A DNA stretch of 64,000 nt from Thermoprotei archaeon. Its GTDB lineage: Archaea > Thermoproteota > Thermoprotei > Thermoproteales > B15-G16. Under the pieces are notes generated by a model, which was not told the origin of the DNA, made no database searches, and saw nothing but the letters and a program-made list of their open reading frames with translations. Below, piece after piece: positions 15,105-23,437 of this stretch. Every line of letters begins with the position of its first letter. Position 1 is the first letter of the stretch. Made by a program: the position numbers and the translations under genes. The DNA lies in the NCBI GenBank assembly GCA_003649205.1, contig QMRC01000001.1, positions 62,001 through 126,000 on the forward strand, written 5' to 3'.

Positions 15105-17823
15105 TACTCTCACGTAAGTAGTCAAGTAATGTCTTTCTAACCTTATCTACCTTCCTACCATAACCTTCAAGAACTTCACCACCTAATGAACTCCTCTTCT
15201 CCCTATGGTAACTAACCTCAGTAACTCCTCGCTTAAGTAATTCAGATGCTTGCTCCTTAATCCTCCTAGCGAGTGTTGGTCCAATGGTAGGTACCTTCAT
15301 CAACTTCTCGAGAGGTGCTTCAGCAATATCCCTTAAGGTCTTAAAGCCATACCTATAGAGGTACCGTGCTCTAACCCTACCAACACCTTCAAGATTCTCA
15401 ACTAGTTCAAGTAATTCAGCACGTACACCGTACTTTACTCTCCTCATAAGTACATTGAGTGCTCCAGCATGTTGCTTAAGACCAAGTAACTTAGCTAGTG
15501 AGTGAGCTGAGTACAGTAACCACTCACCTAACTCAACGTAGGATCTTAGATCACCACTACCAACATCAAATTCCTCCACAATTTCATCTTCACTAGCCTC
15601 ATTAATCCACCTGTATAGAAGGTACGCAGTTTTGAGTACAGGTACCTGATCTTCAACATCGACAAAACCATATTGCTCACTTACGTCGAGTGGTAGTACC
15701 GACCTATACTTCTCAAGTAGCTCCACGTACTTCTCCACCTCACTCCTCCTAACGTATAGCCTGGGTATGTCCGGAGTTAAGGCTATTAGGTAGAGGTAAC
15801 CTAGCTCACTTAACTGCTTTCTACTCCTTAAACCACTCAGAATTATGGATGCTGTTTCCGGGTCTATGTACAACTCACACACTCTTGCCCCTAGGTTAGT
15901 TACCTTAACTTCATCACCATTCACCGAGATGAATCCTCTACTCTCTAGGTAGGTGAGAGTACTACGCATCAGTGCTTTGAAACCAAAATCACTAACGAGC
16001 TTCTGTTGGTGGAAGTAGAACGTCAACTTCAAGACCTCCTCTACATCTCCGATAGTCTTAGCGAATCCCTCAGCTATTGTAGCTAGGACATGAGTTCTCA
16101 ACGAAGACTCAGTAGCTAGCTTAGAGGTTATGGGTTCAGGATTTGCTAGTATGTACCTCTCCATTAGGTACCTCTTCTCTTCAAGACACCTAGCAATCAA
16201 GATAGCTTCACCATACTCATCGAACTGAGGTCTACCTGCTCTACCAGCCATTTGCTTGTACTCCATGATCGTGATAGGTACGTAACCTCTACCAGGTTCA
16301 TACCGCCTATAGTCATAGACAACAACTCTCCTCGCCGGTAGATTCACACCAGCTGCTAACGTAGGTGTAGCTACAACAACCTTAAGCACTCTACTTCGAA
16401 ATGCTCTCTCAATGACACGTCTCTGAGCATGAGATAAGCCAGCGTGGTGATAAGAGACACCACACTGAATTAACTTAGCTAATTGCTCACCTATTCTAGA
16501 TGCTTCACTCACCTGGTAAATCTCCTCAGCAACTGAGCTAAGTCTACCCAAGTCATCTGAATCAAGAAGCTTCCTAACGTAATCACTTAACTTCTCTGCA
16601 AGCTGAACAGCTCTCTGTCGAGTAGAGACAAAGATAAGTACTTGTCCTCCCTCAAGTAGGCAATCTCTAACGAGTGAATAGGGTAGAGGCTCAGGACTTA
16701 ACTTCTTAATAGTACCGTCAGAGAACTCAACAGTACCATCAACGTAGACTCCCTCCTTAAGTGGTGTTGGTCTCCAAGTATTCACGATAGGTGTAGCACC
16801 TAACCAACTAGCTATCTCCTCAGGATTACCAATAGTAGCACTAAGAGCAATTAACTGAATACCTCTCAACCTCTTCCTCAACTTAGTTATCAACATCTCC
16901 AAAGTAGGACCTCTCTTGACCTCACTAATCATGTGTATCTCATCAATGACAACAGTACCAACATCACTCAACCACGGTGCTCTATGCCTAATCAAGCTAT
17001 CTAACTTCTCATACGTATTGTGACACAAAACGCAGGCATCTCCAGCAATGAAGTTCTCATAGCCGGGAACAGAGAAGTCACATACATAACCACGGTAGTT
17101 AATCCAGGAAACACGCTTAACTTCGAGAGATTTCAAAACTCCATCCTGAACTGCAGGAACCTTCATACCCCTCTTAACGTACTGAGCTTCGTAGAGTTTC
17201 ACCTCATTACGGTCAAAGACATAGATACTGTGATTTGGGGTAACCCTCACACTCCTTCCATTACAGAACTCCAATTCAATAACTGGACCAGAGTACGGGT
17301 ACCTTATTAAGAGACTTGGAATTGCTTCAACAACCTGAAGATTCTCAACGTCAACTGACAATACGTGAAACAGATCATCAACCCGATTCAGTAACTCACG
17401 AAATGTAGTGTGGATAAGTTCTCCACGAGAGATAACTACCGTAACCTCATCTTCAGGAAGAGACGTAACTATTATGTCGTAGTTCCTTAACCAAGCATCC
17501 CGAGAATCGTAATCACCAGTCGATATAGCTACCCTAATACCAAGCTCCTCCCAAACACGAAATTCCTCAAACTTCTCAGTAGCTAAAGCTCTAAGAGGTG
17601 TTAGGTAAATTGCTTTACCGTAACCCTCTAGCACGTTCTTAACCATAGCTAACTCTGCAACCAATGTCTTACCGGAAGCTGTTGGTGTTGAGAGGAGGAT
17701 ATTTCTCCTCTCTAAGACACCAGCTCTAATAGCCTCTTCTTGAGGTGGATAAAGCTCCTCAATACCTCTTCTCCTAACCACCTCAATTACCTTCGGTGGT
17801 AGCGGTAGATCATCTACCCTCAT
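15097..17823 (-). CDS. hel308: Hel308-type Ski2-like DNA helicase containing an in-frame mini-intein
   Basis: 908 residues as translated; about 759 after removal of the intein (residues 121-269). Walker A TPTASGKT (46-53), DEIH box, SATIGNPEEIASWLGA (motif III), GRAGRP near motif VI, then winged-helix, ratchet and C-terminal HhH (GVGRVRARYLYRYGFKTLRDIAEAPLEKL) domains. Hel308 unwinds lagging strands at stalled forks. Without the intein the host reads IIVTTYEKLDSLIRH, which is the normal Hel308 sequence. Seven bases after mcm, so operonic. Confidence 0.95.
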   Translation of the reverse strand: MRVDDLPLPPKVIEVVRRRGIEELYPPQEEAIRAGVLERRNILLSTPTASGKTLVAELAMVKNVLEGYGKAIYLTPLRALATEKFEEFRVWEELGIRVAISTGDYDSRDAWLRNYDIIVTSLPEDEVTVVISRGELIHTTFRELLNRVDDLFHVLSVDVENLQVVEAIPSLLIRYPYSGPVIELEFCNGRSVRVTPNHSIYVFDRNEVKLYEAQYVKRGMKVPAVQDGVLKSLEVKRVSWINYRGYVCDFSVPGYENFIAGDACVLCHNTYEKLDSLIRHRAPWLSDVGTVVIDEIHMISEVKRGPTLEMLITKLRKRLRGIQLIALSATIGNPEEIASWLGATPIVNTWRPTPLKEGVYVDGTVEFSDGTIKKLSPEPLPYSLVRDCLLEGGQVLIFVSTRQRAVQLAEKLSDYVRKLLDSDDLGRLSSVAEEIYQVSEASRIGEQLAKLIQCGVSYHHAGLSHAQRRVIERAFRSRVLKVVVATPTLAAGVNLPARRVVVYDYRRYEPGRGYVPITIMEYKQMAGRAGRPQFDEYGEAILIARCLEEKRYLMERYILANPEPITSKLATESSLRTHVLATIAEGFAKTIGDVEEVLKLTFYFHQQKLVSDFGFKALMRSTLTYLESRGFISVNGDEVKVTNLGARVCELYIDPETASIILSGLRSRKQLSELGYLYLIALTPDIPRLYVRRSEVEKYVELLEKYRSVLPLDVSEQYGFVDVEDQVPVLKTAYLLYRWINEASEDEIVEEFDVGSGDLRSYVELGEWLLYSAHSLAKLLGLKQHAGALNVLMRRVKYGVRAELLELVENLEGVGRVRARYLYRYGFKTLRDIAEAPLEKLMKVPTIGPTLARRIKEQASELLKRGVTEVSYHREKRSSLGGEVLEGYGRKVDKVRKTLLDYLRESNE
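17017..17463 (-). other. Mini-intein in Hel308 (149 aa, no homing endonuclease)
   Basis: Residues 121-269 of the Hel308 frame. Block A begins at Ser121 (SLPEDEVTVV). Block B is VRVTPNHSIYVF with the TxxH (Thr195, His198). Block F is VCDFSVPGYENFIAG and block G ends CVLCHN with Asn269, followed by Thr as +1 nucleophile. At about 149 residues there is no room for LAGLIDADG motifs and none is seen. Unusual points are Ser1 with Thr+1 and two cysteines (264, 267) beside the C-terminal splice site. Splicing restores IIVT-TYEK. Confidence 0.9.
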
Positions 17824-17830
17824 GACGTAG

Positions 17831-20800
17831 CTACACCTTAACCCTCTTTATGTAACCTGGCTTCGGTTCATATAACTCTCCTTGTCTCTTAAGGGTCTCA
17901 ATAGCTTTCTCAACGAATTCCCTATCTATACCCTCCTCCTCAGCTCTCTTAATTAACTCAGATACCTTAACCTTTCCTTTCTCCTCTTCCATGGACTTGA
18001 TGATATCCATCAACCTAGCTAGCTTCTCCTGCTGTGACCTAGGTCTACCAGCCATCACTATGTCAATGTCTAGAGTACCTGAACTCAAGTCCATACCAGC
18101 ACTCTTCAGGAACTCCATCATCAACCTGATAGCTGCTTCAGCATCCTCGAGGGTCACTACAGGTCTAAGAGCCATCCTAGCCTCAGCCTCGGCCAACCTA
18201 ATGAGAGCCTCTAATTGCCTAGCTGTTATAGCTATTGGTGAGTTAGGTCCCTGACTCTGTCTCCTCAGCTCGAGAAAGAACTGCTCAATCCTCCTAGCAG
18301 CTTCAGGAGATAGCTTAGGCTTCACGTACTTCCTAGCGTACGCAATGTACTTCCTAAGGAGATCAGGCGGTATGATGTCCCTAAACTCCTCAGGTGTAGC
18401 ACCCTGATGAAGCATGGTGATGTGTCTAGCAAGTGCTGTGTCCCTACTCTGCTCTGGTTCATCCCTAATGATGAATATTAGGTCGAACCTAGATAGAATC
18501 GTTACAGGTAGATCAATGTTCTCGGCTAACGTCCTATTGGGTAGATACCTACCGTACGCAGGGTTCGCAGCAGCCAATATAGCGCACCTAGCATTTAGAG
18601 TCGCTACAATACCTGCCTTAGCAATGCTAATAGTCTGCTGCTCCATAGCCTCATGAATAGCAACCCTATCCCTAGACTCCATCTTCTCAAGCTCATCAAT
18701 ACAGCAAACACCACCATCAGCAAGAACAAGAGCACCAGCCTCAAGATAGTACTCACCAGTAGCCTTATCACGAACAACTGCAGCGGTAAGACCTGCAGCT
18801 GTTGACCCTTTACCTGTCGTGTATACTCCTCGAGGAGCAACACGAGCAACGAACTTTAGAAGCTGACTATTGTGAACAAATATAAGTCCATAACCAGCTA
18901 CGAAGTTCTCATAATCCTCCACCGATAGGTCATATACGTACTCACTATGCTCTGGCTCTACTTCGCTTATACTCACTTCCTTGACTTCAGCTACGAGATC
19001 CCAACCCAGATACTCGTTCTCAAGGAATCTAGCTAGCTTTTGGATACCAGACAATTCTCCACATTCAGTTACCTTAGCCCTTTCCATCAACTTCTGAACC
19101 ATCCTGTGTGCATATGCCCTACCTACGTAGCCCCTATACACTTTACCTCGAAATTCGCTTCCTAAACTCCTAAGCCTTCCTCTGCAAAAACCTAGGAGGG
19201 AAATTTCACGAACTAATTCCCGAGGTACTGGAACGATATCATCTGTAGTTCGTGGTTCAGCTACTTGAGCTAACCGTAGCATCTTATCTTCAGATATCAG
19301 CTGGACAACGCTCTTCAACTTAGAGATGTCAAGAACACGGATCGTGTATACCATGAGTTCTTTACCCTTATACAGCTTCACTCCTGTGCGTAAACTATGC
19401 CAAATACCTAGCCTGGTAAGTGCTAGAGAGAAAGCAGTAGCTAGTTCCCGATTAACTAAGGTTAAGGAGATTTCACCGTGATGAGACTTTCCACATTCCT
19501 TGACACGCGGTATGGCTATGTATCCATCGCTCTCTAATAGTCCTGAAATAAAACCTGCCACAAATTCCTCAGGACCATTCAATAGAAGCTCATAGGGTAC
19601 GTACTTCAACCTAGTCTCATAACCCTTAACCTTCTCTCTATGGAGTGCATGTTTGTCTCGAATGAACTGTTTTAACCATTCAACTACGGCATCTCTCTGG
19701 CAGATTAGTTTGTAAGTCATAGACCTACTATCATGTATATGCAAGCTACAAATTGTGCTAAACTTATTCTGCAGTATCTCGGATATCTTCACCAAAACAT
19801 TAGGGTCTAGAGAGGTAAGTTCAAATCGTTCACCACTAGTAACCTTCGCTATCGTACCATCTCCTAAGAACATACCAACGAGATAACCAATATCCCAATC
19901 AAGTTGCATACCGTGGAAATTGGTGAGTTTTTCAGTACTTACTGGGAGAATTCTCCTCAGTACTGGAACTATGCTCTTGCCCGGTATTAGGTCCTGTGCT
20001 CTAGCAACAGCCAGTTTACTACCATTAAACACAAGGATGCTATGATCTTTCGTCACTACAATAGTTCTTCCTGTCTTAGTCTTGACAAGAACTACTTTCT
20101 CTGGTGCTCTGTGTCTAATAACTGCACGTACTTTCTTCCACTCTACAGTAAAGTCTTCTGGATTCACAGAAGGGACATAGATCTCTACACCGACATCTCT
20201 CAGGTAAAGGATCTCGCTTTCACCCTCTACCTTAACCCTGTTTCGATACTGCTCGATCAGTGTATCAACGATTTCACCAATAGGTCTAAACTGTAGGCCC
20301 TTACCTGGTTCGTAGTACAGAACAGGTACACTATATGTCAAGCTTTTGCCTGTTCCAGGATCGCCAACCAGTAGTATGTGTATGTCCCCTCTCACCCTAA
20401 CTCCGTCTGGGTACACCTTGGGTACTCCTCCAAAGAGTAGGCATGCTATTGCCTCCTTGATTGGCCTCATTCCGTGTATTGATGGTGCTATTGACTTCAC
20501 TATTCTCTCCTTTATCCTCGGGTCCTTAGCTAGCTCAAGTATCTTCTTCTCATCTTCAGGAGTGATCTCTACCTCTGCAAATTCCTTAGTCTGTGCCTCA
20601 ATGTAGTTGATGTCTAGGTACGCTGAGAAGACTGGTGGTTTACTCTTCTTGAGACTCTCCTGCTGTATTCTGAGTACACCAATAGCAACTACTCTATCAC
20701 CTGGTTTCACGGTATCGACTAGGTCATCAATTAGTATTGCCTCTAGTGATCTAGGTAGTTGACCTGGTGGTAAGTCCTCAGGTTTCTCCTGAATTACTAT

Positions 20801-21409
20801 CTTCTGCCAATCAATGTACTCACACTTCTCCTCAATGAGTTCAAATGGCCCTCTCCTACTTGGGCAAGCCTCATTGGGGCACTTAGTTGGTGTTACGAAG
20901 TGTGCTGCTACCTGTGGTACCTCGATCTCTGTTCCACAGGCCTTACACCTGAAGATTGCCTTGATTAACTGATGCTTCACTGGTGTTGCTCTTGTTACGA
21001 TACCCTCAACCATTATGAGCTTATCTATGTGGTGTGCTCTCAACCTCCTAATGCTAACTACTTCAGGTAGTTTACGGAATCTGACATTGAATTTCTTGTG
21101 CTTCTGTGCGTACTCACTATCCTCTATCTTGATAGCTTCTCTCAATGCTTCTGAGAGTACCGGTATCACTTCAAGTGGTTTCTCAACAATTAACTCAGCT
21201 AGTGAGCTATCGTATGTAAGTAGGTCAGGAAAATCTACGACTAGTGACTTACTGTTCTCTGCTATTAACCTAGCTATCCTAGCTCTGTACTTGTAACCCT
21301 CTTCCGGCGTGTAGTAGCTCTTGAGGAAGTTGAGGAATCTCTCACCTATTGTCTCTGGTGGTTTTGGTGTTATGATTGAGAGTTCAGGTGCTTCACCTGA
21401 GGTAGCCAC
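17831..21409 (-). CDS. mcm: MCM replicative helicase containing a LAGLIDADG intein in its P-loop
   Basis: 1192 residues translated, about 700 after removal of residues 356-847. N-terminal domain with a C4 zinc site (CKAC...CPNEAC) around residues 155-182; AAA+ core with Walker A GDPGTGKS split by the intein, Walker B VCCIDELEKM, sensor AAANPAYGRYL, arginine-finger LSRFDLIFIIRDEP; C-terminal winged helix. GTG start at 21409 behind GGTGAT. Directly downstream of gins23 by 11 bases. No functional enzyme can form without protein splicing, since the P-loop Lys and Ser are on different exteins. Confidence 0.97.
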   Translation of the reverse strand: MATSGEAPELSIITPKPPETIGERFLNFLKSYYTPEEGYKYRARIARLIAENSKSLVVDFPDLLTYDSSLAELIVEKPLEVIPVLSEALREAIKIEDSEYAQKHKKFNVRFRKLPEVVSIRRLRAHHIDKLIMVEGIVTRATPVKHQLIKAIFRCKACGTEIEVPQVAAHFVTPTKCPNEACPSRRGPFELIEEKCEYIDWQKIVIQEKPEDLPPGQLPRSLEAILIDDLVDTVKPGDRVVAIGVLRIQQESLKKSKPPVFSAYLDINYIEAQTKEFAEVEITPEDEKKILELAKDPRIKERIVKSIAPSIHGMRPIKEAIACLLFGGVPKVYPDGVRVRGDIHILLVGDPGTGKSLTYSVPVLYYEPGKGLQFRPIGEIVDTLIEQYRNRVKVEGESEILYLRDVGVEIYVPSVNPEDFTVEWKKVRAVIRHRAPEKVVLVKTKTGRTIVVTKDHSILVFNGSKLAVARAQDLIPGKSIVPVLRRILPVSTEKLTNFHGMQLDWDIGYLVGMFLGDGTIAKVTSGERFELTSLDPNVLVKISEILQNKFSTICSLHIHDSRSMTYKLICQRDAVVEWLKQFIRDKHALHREKVKGYETRLKYVPYELLLNGPEEFVAGFISGLLESDGYIAIPRVKECGKSHHGEISLTLVNRELATAFSLALTRLGIWHSLRTGVKLYKGKELMVYTIRVLDISKLKSVVQLISEDKMLRLAQVAEPRTTDDIVPVPRELVREISLLGFCRGRLRSLGSEFRGKVYRGYVGRAYAHRMVQKLMERAKVTECGELSGIQKLARFLENEYLGWDLVAEVKEVSISEVEPEHSEYVYDLSVEDYENFVAGYGLIFVHNSQLLKFVARVAPRGVYTTGKGSTAAGLTAAVVRDKATGEYYLEAGALVLADGGVCCIDELEKMESRDRVAIHEAMEQQTISIAKAGIVATLNARCAILAAANPAYGRYLPNRTLAENIDLPVTILSRFDLIFIIRDEPEQSRDTALARHITMLHQGATPEEFRDIIPPDLLRKYIAYARKYVKPKLSPEAARRIEQFFLELRRQSQGPNSPIAITARQLEALIRLAEAEARMALRPVVTLEDAEAAIRLMMEFLKSAGMDLSSGTLDIDIVMAGRPRSQQEKLARLMDIIKSMEEEKGKVKVSELIKRAEEEGIDREFVEKAIETLKRQGELYEPKPGYIKRVKV
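18869..20344 (-). other. Full-length intein with LAGLIDADG homing endonuclease in MCM (492 aa)
   Basis: Residues 356-847 of the MCM frame. It starts at Ser356 (SLTYSVPVLYYE), has block B TIVVTKDHSILVF, two LAGLIDADG motifs, IGYLVGMFLGDGTIA and FISGLLESDGYIA, then block F YVYDLSVEDYENFVAGYG and block G IFVHN, followed by Ser as +1. Excision joins GDPGTGK to SQLLKFVARVAPRG, the standard MCM sequence. Both acidic catalytic residues of the endonuclease motifs (GDG and SDG) are present, so it may still be an active homing element. Confidence 0.93.
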
Positions 21410-21420
21410 AGCTAATCACC

Positions 21421-21981
21421 TTACTTGAACTCGTTCTCTAGGAATGAGAGCCAAGAACCTAACTCCTTACATAGCTTAATGTACAGCATACGCTCCTCAA
21501 TAGTTAGCTTCTCAAGAACTTCCTGTCGTGGATTAGGGTTCGATAACGCTATCTTAACGATCTTGACTAACCTCCTCTTCATCAGATCAAGAACCTTGAT
21601 CTTGACATACTGTGCCTCCTGTGCTAGCAATATGGGGTTTACAGATGTTGATTCCCTAGCAAGCTGTTCCAGTGACTTGAGATAGAGCTTAACCCTATGG
21701 AGGAAGTCCTCATCTAGCTTCTGAAGTTGCTCACTCCTCTCCTCAATCCAGAGTAACTTACTTAACTCAATTGATGTAGGTAACTTCTTCGTATTGACTT
21801 TAGCTAAATTACCTCTCAACAACATATCAGCTATGTACCTAGGTAGCTCAACATTGTCACCAGGTGAGTAAGGTCCAATAGCTTCACCACAGTACTCTAC
21901 CCTGGGTATGTTTACGAGAATTGTGAGGGGGATCTTCCACGAAGTATCTATGGAGGTATACAGCACCTTGAATAAACCCAT
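21421..21981 (-). CDS. gins23: GINS complex subunit Gins23
   Basis: About 186 residues with the beta domain first (FKVLYTSIDTSWKIPLTILV, then GPYSPGDNVELPRYIADMLL) and the helical domain second, the order typical of Gins23 rather than Gins51. GINS joins MCM and the Cdc45/RecJ protein in the archaeal CMG helicase. The gene lies just before mcm, as in other Crenarchaeota. The in-frame TTG at 22005 is upstream of a GGTGAG site; the ATG at 21979-21981 just after that site is the better start. Confidence 0.82.
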   Translation of the reverse strand: MGLFKVLYTSIDTSWKIPLTILVNIPRVEYCGEAIGPYSPGDNVELPRYIADMLLRGNLAKVNTKKLPTSIELSKLLWIEERSEQLQKLDEDFLHRVKLYLKSLEQLARESTSVNPILLAQEAQYVKIKVLDLMKRRLVKIVKIALSNPNPRQEVLEKLTIEERMLYIKLCKELGSWLSFLENEFK

Positions 21982-22103
21982 GTACTCACCAAAGTATGCA
22001 CTCAATTTGATTTATGAGGGGGAATTGGATAAGGTGTGCGAGGTAGCTCTACGTACCTACGACCTATATAGAGCCTATAGATGATCGCTCGGTAGGGGGT
22101 GTG

Positions 22104-22157
22104 ATGCCGAGGAAGAGGTATGATCTCAATGCACTTGAGGTAAAAAGGAGGGAATAA
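22104..22157 (+). CDS. Possible 17-residue micro-ORF
   Basis: ATG at 22104 with a strong GGGGGTG site 2-7 bases upstream and a CCTATATAG TATA-like box about 35 bases before it. The peptide is MPRKRYDLNALEVKRRE, basic and unlike any family I know. It sits alone between divergent gins23 and the convergent eS28 gene. It could be a real small protein, the stub of a lost gene, or chance. Confidence 0.25.
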   Translation: MPRKRYDLNALEVKRRE

Positions 22158-22211
22158 GTGAGTATTATCTCCCTGAAGTTGATGAGAGAAGGAACCTCCA
22201 CTAGGTGCGCT

Positions 22212-22463
22212 CTACCTAGCTACTAGCTTTCTAGCTTCTCTCTCAGTCTCGCGAAGCATTAGTATGTCTCCAACTCTGACAGGGCCTCTTACGTTCCTCG
22301 TTATTATCCTACCCTTGTCCCTACCTTCAAGGATCTTGCACCTTACCTGAACAACCTCGCCAGCTACACCTGTTCTACCGATGATCTGGACTACCATTGC
22401 TGCTACAGCATCTTCGTATGGAGATACCTTCTCCTCTCTCCTCTTCTCCTCCTTAGCTGACAT
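22212..22463 (-). CDS. rps28e: Small ribosomal subunit protein eS28 (S28e)
   Basis: 83 residues. [20 protein letters not shown] followed by [20 protein letters not shown] and [20 protein letters not shown] is the S28e OB-fold with its conserved C-terminal [11 protein letters not shown]. It lies near the mRNA exit of the 30S subunit. Follows rpl7ae by 16 bases in the usual archaeal order. Confidence 0.95.
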   Translation of the reverse strand: MSAKEEKRREEKVSPYEDAVAAMVVQIIGRTGVAGEVVQVRCKILEGRDKGRIITRNVRGPVRVGDILMLRETEREARKLVAR

Positions 22464-22479
22464 ACTGAATCACCATGAG

Positions 22480-22920
22480 TTACTTCTTAGCTGGTGCTAG
22501 ACCTGCCTTCACCTTAATCTCATTGAGCTGCTTGATAATCTCCTCAATTAAGTCCTTTGCCTGACCTGGCTCGATTATGCATGCTGATGCTGCAGCAACT
22601 TCAATACCTGCTGCTTGTCCTAGCCTCTGCTTGGATGGTACGTAGATGTATGGTATACCTTTCTCCTCACAGAGTAGTGGTAAGTGTGCAACGATCTCTG
22701 GTGGATCAACGTCCTCAGCTATGAGAACGAGCTTTGCTTGCCCTCTCTCAACTGCTTTAGTCGTCTCATTTGTACCCTTCCTGATCTTACCTGTCTGTCT
22801 AGCTATTGAGAGTGCTTCGTATGCCTTCTCAGCTAGTTCTGGTGGAACTACGAACCTGACGTAGAATGGCTTACCTGGTATTGCTCCTTGTGCATACTCA
22901 CGAATTCTCTCACTTGCCAT
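22480..22920 (-). CDS. rpl7ae: Large ribosomal subunit protein eL8/L7Ae (also kink-turn RNP protein)
   Basis: About 146 residues. The kink-turn binding loop [20 protein letters not shown] and [20 protein letters not shown] are diagnostic. In archaea L7Ae also belongs to C/D and H/ACA RNPs and to RNase P, so it links to Gar1 and Rnp1 in this window. The ATG at 22918-22920 is preferred over an in-frame TTG eight codons earlier because a GGGGTG site lies between them. Divergent from rpl24e. Confidence 0.95.
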   Translation of the reverse strand: MASERIREYAQGAIPGKPFYVRFVVPPELAEKAYEALSIARQTGKIRKGTNETTKAVERGQAKLVLIAEDVDPPEIVAHLPLLCEEKGIPYIYVPSKQRLGQAAGIEVAAASACIIEPGQAKDLIEEIIKQLNEIKVKAGLAPAKK

Positions 22921-22962
22921 AGATTCAACACCCCAGTGTGTCAACTAACTCACTATTGTGGC

Positions 22963-22972
22963 AATTTAAATT
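22963..22972 (-). promoter_or_regulatory. Probable TATA box for rpl7ae-rps28e
   Basis: On the minus strand AAATTTAAATTG lies about 45 bases upstream of the L7Ae ATG at 22920. Spacing fits an archaeal TATA box with a short leader. Confidence 0.5.
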
Positions 22973-23010
22973 TTCCTCGCTGTAGAGAACCTACTTGAAC
23001 TTGGAAGAGA

Positions 23011-23018
23011 GTTTATAA
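23011..23018 (+). promoter_or_regulatory. Probable TATA box for rpl24e
   Basis: GAGAGTTTATAAGG, a near-consensus archaeal BRE/TATA sequence, lies about 37-43 bases upstream of the GTG start at 23054. Confidence 0.55.
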
Positions 23019-23053
23019 GGTTGTTACCTTGAGTAAGGTGCAGGTGACTTACC

Positions 23054-23239
23054 GTGCCTAGAGTCTACAGATGTGCATTCTGTGGTCGTGAAATCCCACC
23101 AGGTACAGGCATGACATATGTCAAGAAGGACGGTACGATACTGAGGTTCTGCTCCAGGAAGTGTAGAGTTAGCATGCTAGAGATGAAGAGAGATCCGAGA
23201 AAGCTAAAGTGGACATTGAAGTACAAGAAGCAAGCTTAG
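23054..23239 (+). CDS. rpl24e: Large ribosomal subunit protein eL24 (L24e)
   Basis: 61 residues with a treble-clef zinc finger: [20 protein letters not shown] then FCSRKC. The GTG start at 23054 follows AGGTGAC. Usually clustered with L7Ae, S28e and Ndk in Crenarchaeota; no ndk gene is found here between eL24 and aIF5B. Confidence 0.95.
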   Translation: MPRVYRCAFCGREIPPGTGMTYVKKDGTILRFCSRKCRVSMLEMKRDPRKLKWTLKYKKQA

Positions 23240-23387
23240 TCAGGTACCTCTAGTAAAACAGCACTGAACCTTATGTAGGGTACATTCCGTAGCTTGATAG
23301 ATATCACTTTTTCACTCAGTACTTCGTGATAGAACCTAGATTGTACGCAGCTCCTAATCTCTAAGTTAGAGTTCAAGGGAGAGAGCA

Positions 23388-23397
23388 GAATATATAC
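23388..23397 (+). promoter_or_regulatory. Probable TATA box for aIF5B gene
   Basis: GAATATATACACC lies about 41-50 bases upstream of the TTG start at 23438. A strong GGAGGTG ribosome binding site follows, seven bases before the start codon. Confidence 0.5.
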
Positions 23398-23437
23398 ACC
23401 CGAACTCGAGTAAGCTAACGAAAGGAGGTGTAGTTCT

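Noticed and set aside
22166..22190. CTGA followed by TTGATGA, like the D'/C' centre of a C/D box guide RNA
   Set aside because: No convincing outer C or D box at the right distance, so a guide RNA cannot be supported.
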